Under the pieces are notes generated by a model that saw only the letters and a program-made list of their open reading frames with translations, had not been told where the DNA came from and made no database searches. Both the position numbers and the translations under genes were made by a program. A stretch of DNA of 60,988 nt, taken from an uncultured Prevotellaceae bacterium (lineage in GTDB: Bacteria; Bacteroidota; Bacteroidia; Bacteroidales; Bacteroidaceae). Positions 34,198 through 42,066 of the stretch are shown piece after piece. The DNA lies in assembly GCA_947166345.1 (NCBI GenBank), contig CAMVDU010000012.1, forward strand, positions 1 to 60,988, given 5' to 3'. How positions within the stretch are numbered: the first letter of the stretch is position 1; the number at the start of each line of letters is the position of its first letter.

Positions 34198-34674
34198 ATG
34201 AGAAGTAGAACAGCAAATTGGTTTGAATGCAAAATCCGCTATGAGAAGGTCATGGAGGACGGTTTGCAGAAGAAAGTAACTGAGACTTACAGCGTTGATG
34301 CCCTGTCGTTCAGCGAGGCCGAGGAACGCATCACGGAAGAGATGTCGTCCTACATCAGCGGCGAGTTCACGGTTCAGGATATCAAGAAGGCTCCTTATGG
34401 AGAGATTTTCTTCAGCGACAGCGAACTGGCTGACAAGTGGTACAAGGCCAAGCTCCAGTTCATCACCATCGACGAGAAGACCGAGAAGGAGAAGCGCAGC
34501 AGCGTGAGCTATCTGGTGCAGGCCGGTTCGTTCAACGGTGCCGTGAAGAATATCGACGAGGTGATGGGTGGCACGATGATCGACTATGTCATCGCCTCTG
34601 TGGCTGAAACCCAGATTCTCGATGTCTTTGAACACGCGCCCTCTACCAAAAATAAACCCGAGTCTGAAGAGTAA
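34198..34674 (+). CDS. DUF4494 family protein
   Basis: 158-aa cytoplasmic protein of a family common in Bacteroidales and without known function. The pattern RTANWFECKIRYEKVMEDGLQKKVTETY and a tandem alpha/beta layout fit DUF4494. The start at 34198 is preferred, as the ATG-less extension to 34168 would begin inside the -7 box. It is followed by YggS and nspC on the same strand; the first spacer is 55 nt of nine-base repeats. Confidence 0.85.
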   Translation: MRSRTANWFECKIRYEKVMEDGLQKKVTETYSVDALSFSEAEERITEEMSSYISGEFTVQDIKKAPYGEIFFSDSELADKWYKAKLQFITIDEKTEKEKRSSVSYLVQAGSFNGAVKNIDEVMGGTMIDYVIASVAETQILDVFEHAPSTKNKPESEE

Positions 34675-34675
34675 C

Positions 34676-34727
34676 CCATTGGTCCTATAAGTCCAATAGG
34701 CCCTATAAGTCCTATAAGCCCCATAAC
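34676..34727. repeat. CCTATAAGT nine-base repeats
   Basis: Units CCTATAAGT, CCAATAGGC, CCTATAAGT, CCTATAAGC, CCCATAACC fill the DUF4494-YggS spacer. A related set occurs at 50690. Confidence 0.75.
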
Positions 34728-34729
34728 CT

Positions 34730-35404
34730 ATGAACTACCCCGTCAAAGAAAAACTCCATGAAGTGCTTGCCTCGCTGCCTGAGGGTGTGCGGCTGGTGGC
34801 TATCAGCAAGTACCACCCCGAGGACTACATCATGGCTGCCTACGAGGAAGGTCAGCGCGTGTTTGGCGAGAGCCACGAGCAAGAGCTGGCACGCAAGGTG
34901 ACGGCCTTGCCTCAGGACATTGAGTGGCATTTCATAGGCCATCTGCAGACCAACAAGGTGAAGTACATCGCCCCCTATATCTCAATGATTGAGGCTGTTG
35001 ACTCGCTGAAGCTCCTGCGCGAGATTGAGAAGCAGGCAGCCAAGGCCGATAGGGTGGTGAAGGTGCTGTTGGAACTGCACATTGCCGAGGAAGCCACCAA
35101 ATATGGCTTGACGCTCGATGCCTGTCGCCAGCTGCTCTCTGAGGGCGAATGGCGCCAGATGCAGCATGTGCAGATATGCGGTCTGATGATGATGGCATCC
35201 TTTACCGACGACCATCAGCAGATAGAACAGGAGTTCCAGACGGCTTCTGACTTCTTCGACGAGGTGAAGCAGCAGTATTTTGCTAATGATCCTGCCTTCT
35301 GCGAGCGCTCCTGGGGCATGAGCGACGACTATCCCCTGGCCGTTCAGCACCGTTCAACGATGGTCCGCATCGGCACCATGATTTTCGGACCGCGAGTTTA
35401 TTAG
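34730..35404 (+). CDS. YggS-family PLP homeostasis protein
   Basis: 224-aa single-domain alanine racemase-fold protein that binds pyridoxal phosphate and keeps vitamin B6 and amino acid pools in balance, with no known catalytic reaction. The PLP lysine lies in LVAISKYHP; GES(H)EQEL, WHFIGHLQTNKVKYI and LMMMASFTDD are the family motifs, and the phosphate site is in STMVRIGTMIFGPR. It is 2 nt from nspC, another PLP enzyme. Confidence 0.94.
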   Translation: MNYPVKEKLHEVLASLPEGVRLVAISKYHPEDYIMAAYEEGQRVFGESHEQELARKVTALPQDIEWHFIGHLQTNKVKYIAPYISMIEAVDSLKLLREIEKQAAKADRVVKVLLELHIAEEATKYGLTLDACRQLLSEGEWRQMQHVQICGLMMMASFTDDHQQIEQEFQTASDFFDEVKQQYFANDPAFCERSWGMSDDYPLAVQHRSTMVRIGTMIFGPRVY

Positions 35405-35406
35405 TT

Positions 35407-36570
35407 ATGTCCACTCCAGTTTATATTATCGAGGAACGAAAACTGCGTCGCAACCTGGCGCTGATTGCCGATGTTGCCAAGCGAGCCGACGTAGAGATTA
35501 TCCTGGCATTCAAGGCCTTCGCCCTGTGGAAGACCTTTCCCATCTTCCGTGAGTATATCCATGCCACGACGGCCAGCTCGCTTTCTGAGGCACGGTTGGC
35601 CTTCGAGCAGTTCGGGGCCCCTGCCCACACCTTTTCTCCTGCCTATACCGACGACGAGATCGACGAGATTGTGAGCTGTTCCAGTCACCTCACGTTCAAT
35701 TCGCTCTCCCAGTACCAGCGCTATCATGAACGTGCCAAGGCCTGCTCTCTTGGCCTGCGCGTCAATCCCGAGTATTCCGAGGTAGAGACGCTGCTCTACA
35801 ATCCCTGCGCCCCTGGCACTCGCTTCGGCGTTTCGGCTGACAAACTGCCTGACACGCTGCCTGCCGACATCGAGGGCTTCCATTGCCATTGCCATTGCGA
35901 GAGTGGGGCCGACGTGCTGGAGCGCACCCTGGTGCATATCGAAGAGAAGTTCTCCCGTTGGTTTCCGCAGCTGAAGTGGCTCAACCTGGGTGGCGGTCAT
36001 CTGATGACGCGCAAGGACTACGACGTTCAGAAGCTTGTTGCCATCCTGCAGGGCCTGCACCAGCGTTATCCCTGGCTCCACATCATCCTTGAACCAGGCA
36101 GCGCCTTTGCCTGGCAGACTGGTCCCTTGGTCAGTCATGTGGTCGATATCGTTGAAGACAAAGGCATCCGCACCGCCATCCTCGACGTCAGCTTCACCTG
36201 CCACATGCCCGACTGTCTTGAGATGCCGTATATGCCCGAGGTGAGAGGAGCCTCCCCCCTTCCCCCTCCAAAGGGAGGGGGGGCATCGACGCAGAGTCTC
36301 CCCCTCCCTTTGGAGGGGGAAGGGGGGAGGCCTTACCGTCTCGGTGGCAACAGCTGCTTGAGTGGTGACTTCATGTCGTCCTGGACCTTCGATCACGAGC
36401 TGCAGATTGGCGAGGAGATCATCTTCGAGGACATGATCCACTACACTACGGTGAAGACCACCATGTTCAACGGCATCACCCATCCCTCCATCGCCATGCT
36501 CCACGAGGACGGTCGTCTTGAGATGCTTCGTCAGTACCGCTACGAGGACTATCGCGACCGCATGGACTAA
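35407..36570 (+). CDS. nspC: Carboxynorspermidine/carboxyspermidine decarboxylase
   Basis: 387-aa fold-type III PLP decarboxylase for the last step of spermidine synthesis by the carboxyspermidine route used in Bacteroidetes. The PLP lysine is in ILAFKAFALW (about residue 36), the HCHCES and GGGHLMTRKDYD motifs bind cofactor phosphate, and the catalytic Cys is in GGNSCLSGD. Between EMPYMPEVRGA and YRLGGNSC, where the family has a short variable loop, about 27 residues rich in Pro and Gly are inserted, coded by a perfect 32-bp inverted repeat. The insertion keeps the frame and all active-site residues. Confidence 0.93.
   Translation: MSTPVYIIEERKLRRNLALIADVAKRADVEIILAFKAFALWKTFPIFREYIHATTASSLSEARLAFEQFGAPAHTFSPAYTDDEIDEIVSCSSHLTFNSLSQYQRYHERAKACSLGLRVNPEYSEVETLLYNPCAPGTRFGVSADKLPDTLPADIEGFHCHCHCESGADVLERTLVHIEEKFSRWFPQLKWLNLGGGHLMTRKDYDVQKLVAILQGLHQRYPWLHIILEPGSAFAWQTGPLVSHVVDIVEDKGIRTAILDVSFTCHMPDCLEMPYMPEVRGASPLPPPKGGGASTQSLPLPLEGEGGRPYRLGGNSCLSGDFMSSWTFDHELQIGEEIIFEDMIHYTTVKTTMFNGITHPSIAMLHEDGRLEMLRQYRYEDYRDRMD
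36250..36331. repeat. Perfect 32-bp inverted repeat inside nspC
   Basis: Arms 36250-36281 and 36300-36331 with an 18-nt loop; the arms start GCCTCCCCCCTTCCCCCTCC and are nearly all C on one side and G on the other. The mRNA would form a very stable hairpin within the coding region. Base composition is unlike the rest of the gene. Confidence 0.93.
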
Positions 36571-36616
36571 AGTCCCGACGAGCGCGACATGATACCGTAC
36601 TAAAGGTGGCACTATA

Positions 36617-36812
36617 CAACACAGCCAGACACACTTCTCAACACAAGGAGACGCACTTCCCTACCTTTTGACTTAAGTCAAAAAGGTTTTCGACTTAAGT
36701 CAAAAGGTCTCGTGACTTAAGTCAAAAGGTCGTTCGACTTAAGTCAAAGGGTTGCTTTCTGTGTCACTCTGCCTGAGAAAGTGCGTCACTTATTGAAAGA
36801 AAATGCGTCACT
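36617..36812. repeat. 22-bp-period repeat element, copy B (inverted)
   Basis: Blocks appear in reverse order to copy A. Block III: CAACAC at 36617 and 36639. Block II: GACTTAAGTC at 36670, 36692, 36714 and 36736. Block I: GTC of GTGTCAC/GCGTCAC at 36763, 36785 and 36807. All steps within a block are 22 bp. A 17-bp stretch (36631-36647) is the exact complement of 24760-24776 in copy A. The element fills the gap between convergent nspC and the PL1 gene; I see nothing else in that gap. Confidence 0.9.
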
Positions 36813-36863
36813 CCCTCCCAGAAAGTGACGCATTTGTTCTATATGAATGTCTAATCTGTGCGT

Positions 36864-38606
36864 TTACTTCACGATGACCTTGTGCCCGTTTCTGATGGCG
36901 ATGCCTTTCTTGGAGGCGTTTACACGTTGGCCCTGCAGGTTGTAGCAGGCGTTGTCAGTAGGGGCGAAAGGGGTGGTGACGGTGCGGATGCCGCTGGAGG
37001 TGTTGCATGGCGGGTAGTACTCGTCGAAGCCTGACTGGGCATCGGCGTTGCCGGCCTTCATGATGTTCTCCACGAGGGAGTTGGCATAGACCTCAAGATT
37101 GGTGTACCATCCCTTCTCGGTGTCCAGCGTGTAGAGCTTGCCGTCGGCAGCGTTGTTGGGGTTCAAACCGTTGAGGGTCTCCCACTCATCGGGCATGCCG
37201 TCTTGGTCGGTGTCGAAGCCTGCGCTGCGGGTGGTTGATTCCAGTTCGTAGGTGCCTTGGTCTTTCACAAAGTCGATGATACCTTTTACATGAGTGACGG
37301 TCTTGTTGTCACCGCTTTTCGTAGCTGAACCGATATAGGTGGTGGTGCCGTTGAGGGCTTCGTCCATGTATCGGGCATCGACACCGTCGCGATGGAGTGA
37401 TGCACCAGCGTAGGCCAGCACTTTTTCATAGGCCGTTTCAGCTGTGTGTGTGGTCACCTCGCCAGCATCTACAGGACTGTCGAGCTTGATCTTTATGCAG
37501 TCAACATTACTGGTGTTCTTTTTATATGTCTGATTGCTGCCGTATTTGTGATCGGCATCGGCACAATAGCGTTCGCCGTTGATGGTGTAAACGCCTGAAT
37601 CGTAAATAACGCCCTTCCAATCGTAGTTGGCAGCATCGCTACCGGCAGCCGTAACGTAATTGCCGTTGATATAGTAGCGACAACAGTAGCCCATGAAAGG
37701 AGAACCTGAGGCATTGCTGGAAGTGGCCACCGAGACCTGTGTTACGCGGGTTTTGTTGTATGTGCCTGGGCCAGCTTTGTAATAGTTGTTCACAATGTTG
37801 ATCTGGCCGCCGCCCGTGCCACCGTAGCAACCGTTGCCGTTGCCCCAGTTGTACATGACGCAGTTGCGGAAATCAACATTCTCGGCTTGTATGGAGTTCT
37901 CGTATAAGGATTGGTCATAACCATCCCAGTCGTAGCGGGCTCCACAGAAACGAGGGGCACGGTTCTGCATGTGACAGAGGAAGTTGTGGTGGAACGATGC
38001 TCCCTTGCCGCCCCAGATGCCACCATAGCTGTGCTCGCCTTTGCTGTGGCCAGGGTTGGCCAGTGCTTCGCCCAGGGTGCACCACTGCATGGTGAAATGG
38101 GTGTTGTCATAGAAAGAAGCCAGCTCGTCGATGCTCCACGAGAACGAACAATGGTCGAGGATGATGCCATCGGTTTCGCGCTGCCAAGTGGCATCGGCAC
38201 CGTCATTCACATTCTTTTCTTCACCACGACGGAAGCGGATGAAGCGGATGATGTTGTTTGCTTTTGGACGCACGGTATAGTAGCGCAGGGTGATGCCAGG
38301 GTAGGGGGCTGTCTGTCCGAGGATGGTGGTGTTCTGACCGATATCTAGATCCTTGGTCAGGGCAATAATGCCGCCTACATCGAACACCACGATTTTCTTG
38401 GCTGAGCCGTTCACAGCCCAACGCAGGGTACCAGCGGTAGTGGTCTTGCCATCATCGACAAGGGTGGTGACGTGACGAACCTCGCCTCCGCGTCCGCCTG
38501 TAGCATAGCGTCCGTGACCTTCAGCGCCAGGAAAGGCGGGTGTCTGGGCCAATGCCGTGAGTGATGCTACGGTAAAGATGAGTGCTGCAGTTAGAAGTTT
38601 TTTCAT
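36864..38606 (-). CDS. Secreted pectate lyase, polysaccharide lyase family 1
   Basis: 580-aa enzyme with a signal peptide (MKKLLTAALIFTVASLTALAQ). The right-handed beta-helix runs to about residue 400; GRGGEVRHVTTL, IILDHCSFSWSIDE and the NRAPRFCGARYD arginine region are typical PL1 features for calcium-dependent cleavage of polygalacturonate. DTDQDGMPDEWE is a calcium-loop motif (thrombospondin type 3-like). The last 40 residues (NLQGQRVNASKKGIAIRNGHKVIVK) resemble a tail common on Prevotella secreted enzymes, role unclear. The start at 38606 is fixed by the signal peptide; longer frames run into the upstream terminator. Confidence 0.92.
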   Translation of the reverse strand: MKKLLTAALIFTVASLTALAQTPAFPGAEGHGRYATGGRGGEVRHVTTLVDDGKTTTAGTLRWAVNGSAKKIVVFDVGGIIALTKDLDIGQNTTILGQTAPYPGITLRYYTVRPKANNIIRFIRFRRGEEKNVNDGADATWQRETDGIILDHCSFSWSIDELASFYDNTHFTMQWCTLGEALANPGHSKGEHSYGGIWGGKGASFHHNFLCHMQNRAPRFCGARYDWDGYDQSLYENSIQAENVDFRNCVMYNWGNGNGCYGGTGGGQINIVNNYYKAGPGTYNKTRVTQVSVATSSNASGSPFMGYCCRYYINGNYVTAAGSDAANYDWKGVIYDSGVYTINGERYCADADHKYGSNQTYKKNTSNVDCIKIKLDSPVDAGEVTTHTAETAYEKVLAYAGASLHRDGVDARYMDEALNGTTTYIGSATKSGDNKTVTHVKGIIDFVKDQGTYELESTTRSAGFDTDQDGMPDEWETLNGLNPNNAADGKLYTLDTEKGWYTNLEVYANSLVENIMKAGNADAQSGFDEYYPPCNTSSGIRTVTTPFAPTDNACYNLQGQRVNASKKGIAIRNGHKVIVK

Positions 38607-38639
38607 TAGAAGTTGTTTTGTGGGGGTAGTGATTGACAT

Positions 38640-38673
38640 AAAAGCTCCGAATGCTTGAAAAAACACCCGGAGC
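38640..38673 (-). terminator. Terminator between EF-G2 and the PL1 gene
   Basis: On the minus strand GCTCCGGGTG pairs with CATTCGGAGC (two G-U pairs), followed by TTTT. It ends the EF-G2 transcript 20 nt after its stop codon, so the PL1 gene needs its own promoter; a TATCTTTAC box (38674-38682, minus) next to it is a weak candidate. Confidence 0.75.
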
Positions 38674-38692
38674 GTAAAGATATTCAGATGGA

Positions 38693-40852
38693 TTAGTCCT
38701 CGTCCTTCATCTCAGCCTCGTGCTCCTTGATGAGCTGCTGCTGGATGTCGTTAGGCACAAGCTCGTAGCTGGCGAACTTCGTAGAGAACGAAGCACGTCC
38801 GCCCGTGAGAGAGCTCAGAGCGATAGAGTAGCTTGACAGCTCCTTGAGAGGAATCTTGGCATTGAGCTTCTGGTAGCCAGCCTCGCTGTCCATACCCATG
38901 ATGATGGCACGACGGCCCTGCAGGTCGCTCATGACATCGCCCATATAGTCGCCAGGCACCAGCACCTCGAGGTCGTAGATAGGCTCGAGAACCTTGGGAC
39001 CTGCCTCCTTGAAGGCTGCTGAGAAGGCGTTGCGTCCTGCCAGCATGAATGACAATTCATTAGAATCGACGGGGTGCATCTTACCGTCATAGACGATGAC
39101 GCGGACGTCGCGGGCATAAGAACCGGTGAGAGGTCCCTGCTCCATGCGCTGCATGATACCCTTCAGGATGGCAGGCATGAAACGCATATCGATGGCACCA
39201 CCGACGACGCTGTTGATGAAGACGAGCTTGCCGCCCCATTCCAGGTCGATCTCTTCCTTGCCCTTGATGTTCATCTTGAACTCCTGACCGTTGATGGTGA
39301 AGCTGGTGGGATCTTCCATACCCTCGGTGTAAGGCTCGATGATGAGGTGTACCTCACCGAACTGACCTGAACCGCCTGACTGCTTCTTGTGACGATAGTC
39401 GGCACGTGCCATCTTGGAGATGGTCTCACGATAAGGAATCTTGGGCTCCTGATACTCAACGGCAATCTTCTCGTTGTTCTCGAGACGCCACTTCAGGGTA
39501 CGCAGGTGGAACTCACCCTGACCATGAACGATGATCTGGCGCAACTCCTTGGACTGCTCAACCACCCATGTGGGGTCTTCCTGACGCATCTTGTTCAAAG
39601 CAGCCATCATCTTCTCGGTGTCGCTCTCGTTGACGGCCTTGATGGCACGTGAGAACTTGGAGTTAGGATACTTGATGAAGTCGAACTTCCACTCGTTGTC
39701 CTTGCCATTCAACGTGTTGCCGGTCTTCACGTCTTTCAGCTTCACGGTACAGCCGATGTCGCCAGCCTTCAGCTCATCGACCTGAATACGGTTGGCACCG
39801 GCACAGGCATAGAGCGTGCCAATGCGCTCCTTGGAACCACGGTCGGCATTGGTCAGGTCGTCTCCGCTCTTCACAGAACCGCTCATCACCTTGAAATAGC
39901 TCACCTCACCAATGTGGGGCTCGATACCGGTCTTGAAGAAATAGAGAGAGATGGGACCAGCTGCATCGGGAGCAATCTCCTGACCGGCAGCGTTCTTCAC
40001 CTTAGGCATCTCGCTGACGAAAGGCACCACGTTGCCCAGAAACTCCATCAGACGGCGCACGCCCATGTCCTTACCACCGCAAACGCAGAAGATGGGGAAG
40101 ATGGAACGTGTGACAAGACCCTTGCGGATACCCTCGCGCATCTCGTCCTCTGTCAGGTCCTCGCTCTCGAAGAACTTCTCCATCAGTGTGTCGTCGCCAG
40201 CGGCAGCAGCCTCAACAAGAGCTGCCTTCCACTCCTTGGCCTTCTCCAACTGATCGGCAGGGATGTCCTCGATGATGGGAGCGCCACCCTCGGGCTTCCA
40301 GGAATACTTCTTCATGAGCAGTACGTCGATGACGCTGTTGAAACCAGCACCAGTGGCAATAGGATACTGCACGGGAACGCAGTTGGGACCATAGATTTCC
40401 TTCAGATTGTTCAGGATCTGGTCGAAGTCGCAGTTGTCGCGATCCAGCTGGTTAACCAGGAAGATGACGGGCTTCTTCAGCTTCTCGGTGTTACGGAAGG
40501 CGTTCATCGTACCTACCTCGGGACCATACTGTCCGTTGATGAGGATGAGGGCCTGGTCGGTCACGTTGAGGGCTGTGATAGCACCACCCACGAAGTCGTC
40601 GGAACCTGGGCAGTCGATGATGTTCAGCTTCTTGCCGTTCCACTCGGTGTGGAATACGGTTGAGAACACAGAATAGCCATACTCCTGCTCAACAGGGAAG
40701 TAGTCACTCATCGTGTTCTTGCCCTCTACTGTGCCGCGACGCTTAGTGATGCCGGCCTCGAATACCATTGATTCGGCAAGAGTAGTCTTGCCGCTACCCG
40801 CACTGCCAATGAGTGCAATGTTTTTGATCTCGTTTGTCTGGTAAATTTTCAT
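38693..40852 (-). CDS. EF-G paralogue EF-G2 with altered GTPase motifs
   Basis: 719-aa protein with all five EF-G domains. The G domain departs from EF-G1: P-loop GSAGSGKTT instead of the family's HxDAGKTT, switch I GYS in place of GIT, DCPGSDD in place of DTPGH (the catalytic His is Ser), and NQLD in place of NKMD. The domain IV tip and the rest are well kept. From published work on Bacteroides thetaiotaomicron, an EF-G2 without GTPase activity supports translation in carbon starvation and gut colonisation under the regulator Cur; I infer the same role here. The upstream -7 match is poor (TAATTTCG, 20 nt after TTG), which would fit activator-dependent control. Confidence 0.9.
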   Translation of the reverse strand: MKIYQTNEIKNIALIGSAGSGKTTLAESMVFEAGITKRRGTVEGKNTMSDYFPVEQEYGYSVFSTVFHTEWNGKKLNIIDCPGSDDFVGGAITALNVTDQALILINGQYGPEVGTMNAFRNTEKLKKPVIFLVNQLDRDNCDFDQILNNLKEIYGPNCVPVQYPIATGAGFNSVIDVLLMKKYSWKPEGGAPIIEDIPADQLEKAKEWKAALVEAAAAGDDTLMEKFFESEDLTEDEMREGIRKGLVTRSIFPIFCVCGGKDMGVRRLMEFLGNVVPFVSEMPKVKNAAGQEIAPDAAGPISLYFFKTGIEPHIGEVSYFKVMSGSVKSGDDLTNADRGSKERIGTLYACAGANRIQVDELKAGDIGCTVKLKDVKTGNTLNGKDNEWKFDFIKYPNSKFSRAIKAVNESDTEKMMAALNKMRQEDPTWVVEQSKELRQIIVHGQGEFHLRTLKWRLENNEKIAVEYQEPKIPYRETISKMARADYRHKKQSGGSGQFGEVHLIIEPYTEGMEDPTSFTINGQEFKMNIKGKEEIDLEWGGKLVFINSVVGGAIDMRFMPAILKGIMQRMEQGPLTGSYARDVRVIVYDGKMHPVDSNELSFMLAGRNAFSAAFKEAGPKVLEPIYDLEVLVPGDYMGDVMSDLQGRRAIIMGMDSEAGYQKLNAKIPLKELSSYSIALSSLTGGRASFSTKFASYELVPNDIQQQLIKEHEAEMKDED

Positions 40853-40954
40853 TGTTTGATATAATTTTAGGTTGATGTTTCAGAAAAACGGTTCGAAATT
40901 AGTCATTTTTTATGGAAACACCAAGAAAAACTTTCAAATATTAAACAAAATTAG

Positions 40955-40963
40955 TACTTTTGC
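40955..40963 (+). promoter_or_regulatory. -7 box for hemW, nearly leaderless
   Basis: TACTTTTGC ends 8 nt before the ATG at 40972. With the usual spacing the RNA would start about 5 nt before the start codon. Confidence 0.65.
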
Positions 40964-40971
40964 CCTCAATT

Positions 40972-42066
40972 ATGGCAGGAATCTATGTTCACATACCATT
41001 TTGCAAGACGCGTTGCCTGTATTGCGGTTTCTATTCCACGACGCGTCATGAATGGCGTCAGCGCTATGTTGATGCCATTTGCAAGGAATGGCAACTGCGT
41101 CGTAATAATATAGATGTACCCGTGCGTACAATATATATAGGTGGAGGTACGCCCAGCCAACTGATGTCCGATGAGCTGGAGCAGCTTTTCCATGCGATTG
41201 GCTCTGCCGAAGAGGTGACCATAGAGTGCAACCCCGATGATGTGACGCCGTCGTTTGCCTCGCTGCTGTCGCAACTACCCGTCAATCGCGTGTCGATGGG
41301 TGCCCAGACATTTGGTGACGAGCGCCTGAAGTTCATAGGCCGTCGTCACAACTCCTCCCAGATACAGGTGGCTGTAGAGCGTCTGCGCGATGTGGGCATA
41401 GGCAATATCAGCATTGACCTGATGTATGGCTTCCCCAACGAGACGCTGGCAGAATGGCACTATGACATTGACTGTGCCTTGGCACTTGGCGTGGAACACC
41501 TGTCGGCCTATGCTTTGATGTTTGAGGAAGGCACTCCCTTGTATCGTCTCTTGGAACAGGGTAGGGTGAAGGAGGTTGATGAAGAGGTGAGCAGGCAGAT
41601 GTACTACGAGCTCATTGACCGTCTCGTGGCTGCCGGCTATGAACACTACGAGATCAGCAACTTTGCCAAAAGAGGCTTCCGCTCTGTTCATAACAGCAAC
41701 TATTGGAACCAAACGCCCTATATCGGTCTTGGGGCTGCAGCCCATTCTTTTGACGGGAAAAGACGACAATGGAATATTGACGATGTAGAGCAGTATATGG
41801 AAGGTGTGGAATCAGGTCTTCTTCACTATGATTACGAGGACCTTGATGGCGATGCCCATTATAATGATGTGGTGATGACAGCCCTCAGGACGTGTGAGGG
41901 ACTTGATTTGTCGTTACTCTCTGATACACAGTGGGATTACTGCATCCAACAGGCACGCCGCTATCTGGACGACGGCTTGTTGATACAAGAAAAAGACCAC
42001 CTTCGTTTGTCCCGACGTGGTCTTTTTGTGAGTGATATGATCATGTGCGATTTGATGCGTGCTTAG
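40972..42066 (+). CDS. hemW: Radical SAM protein HemW (heme chaperone)
   Basis: 364-aa radical SAM protein once taken for an oxygen-independent coproporphyrinogen III oxidase and now seen as a heme chaperone. The cluster motif CKTRCLYCGF gives CxxxCxxC near residue 11; YIGGGTPS and MYGFPNET follow, and the HemW C-terminal domain completes the chain. The start at 40972 is preferred; the frame can extend upstream only by a TTG inside the -7 box. The 3' end overlaps that of dnaB by 4 bases on the other strand. Confidence 0.93.
   Translation: MAGIYVHIPFCKTRCLYCGFYSTTRHEWRQRYVDAICKEWQLRRNNIDVPVRTIYIGGGTPSQLMSDELEQLFHAIGSAEEVTIECNPDDVTPSFASLLSQLPVNRVSMGAQTFGDERLKFIGRRHNSSQIQVAVERLRDVGIGNISIDLMYGFPNETLAEWHYDIDCALALGVEHLSAYALMFEEGTPLYRLLEQGRVKEVDEEVSRQMYYELIDRLVAAGYEHYEISNFAKRGFRSVHNSNYWNQTPYIGLGAAAHSFDGKRRQWNIDDVEQYMEGVESGLLHYDYEDLDGDAHYNDVVMTALRTCEGLDLSLLSDTQWDYCIQQARRYLDDGLLIQEKDHLRLSRRGLFVSDMIMCDLMRA

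Noticed and set aside
38693..40852. Tetracycline-resistance ribosomal protection protein
   Set aside because: Length and domains fit EF-G2; TetM/TetQ-type domain IV loop and normal GTPase motifs are missing.
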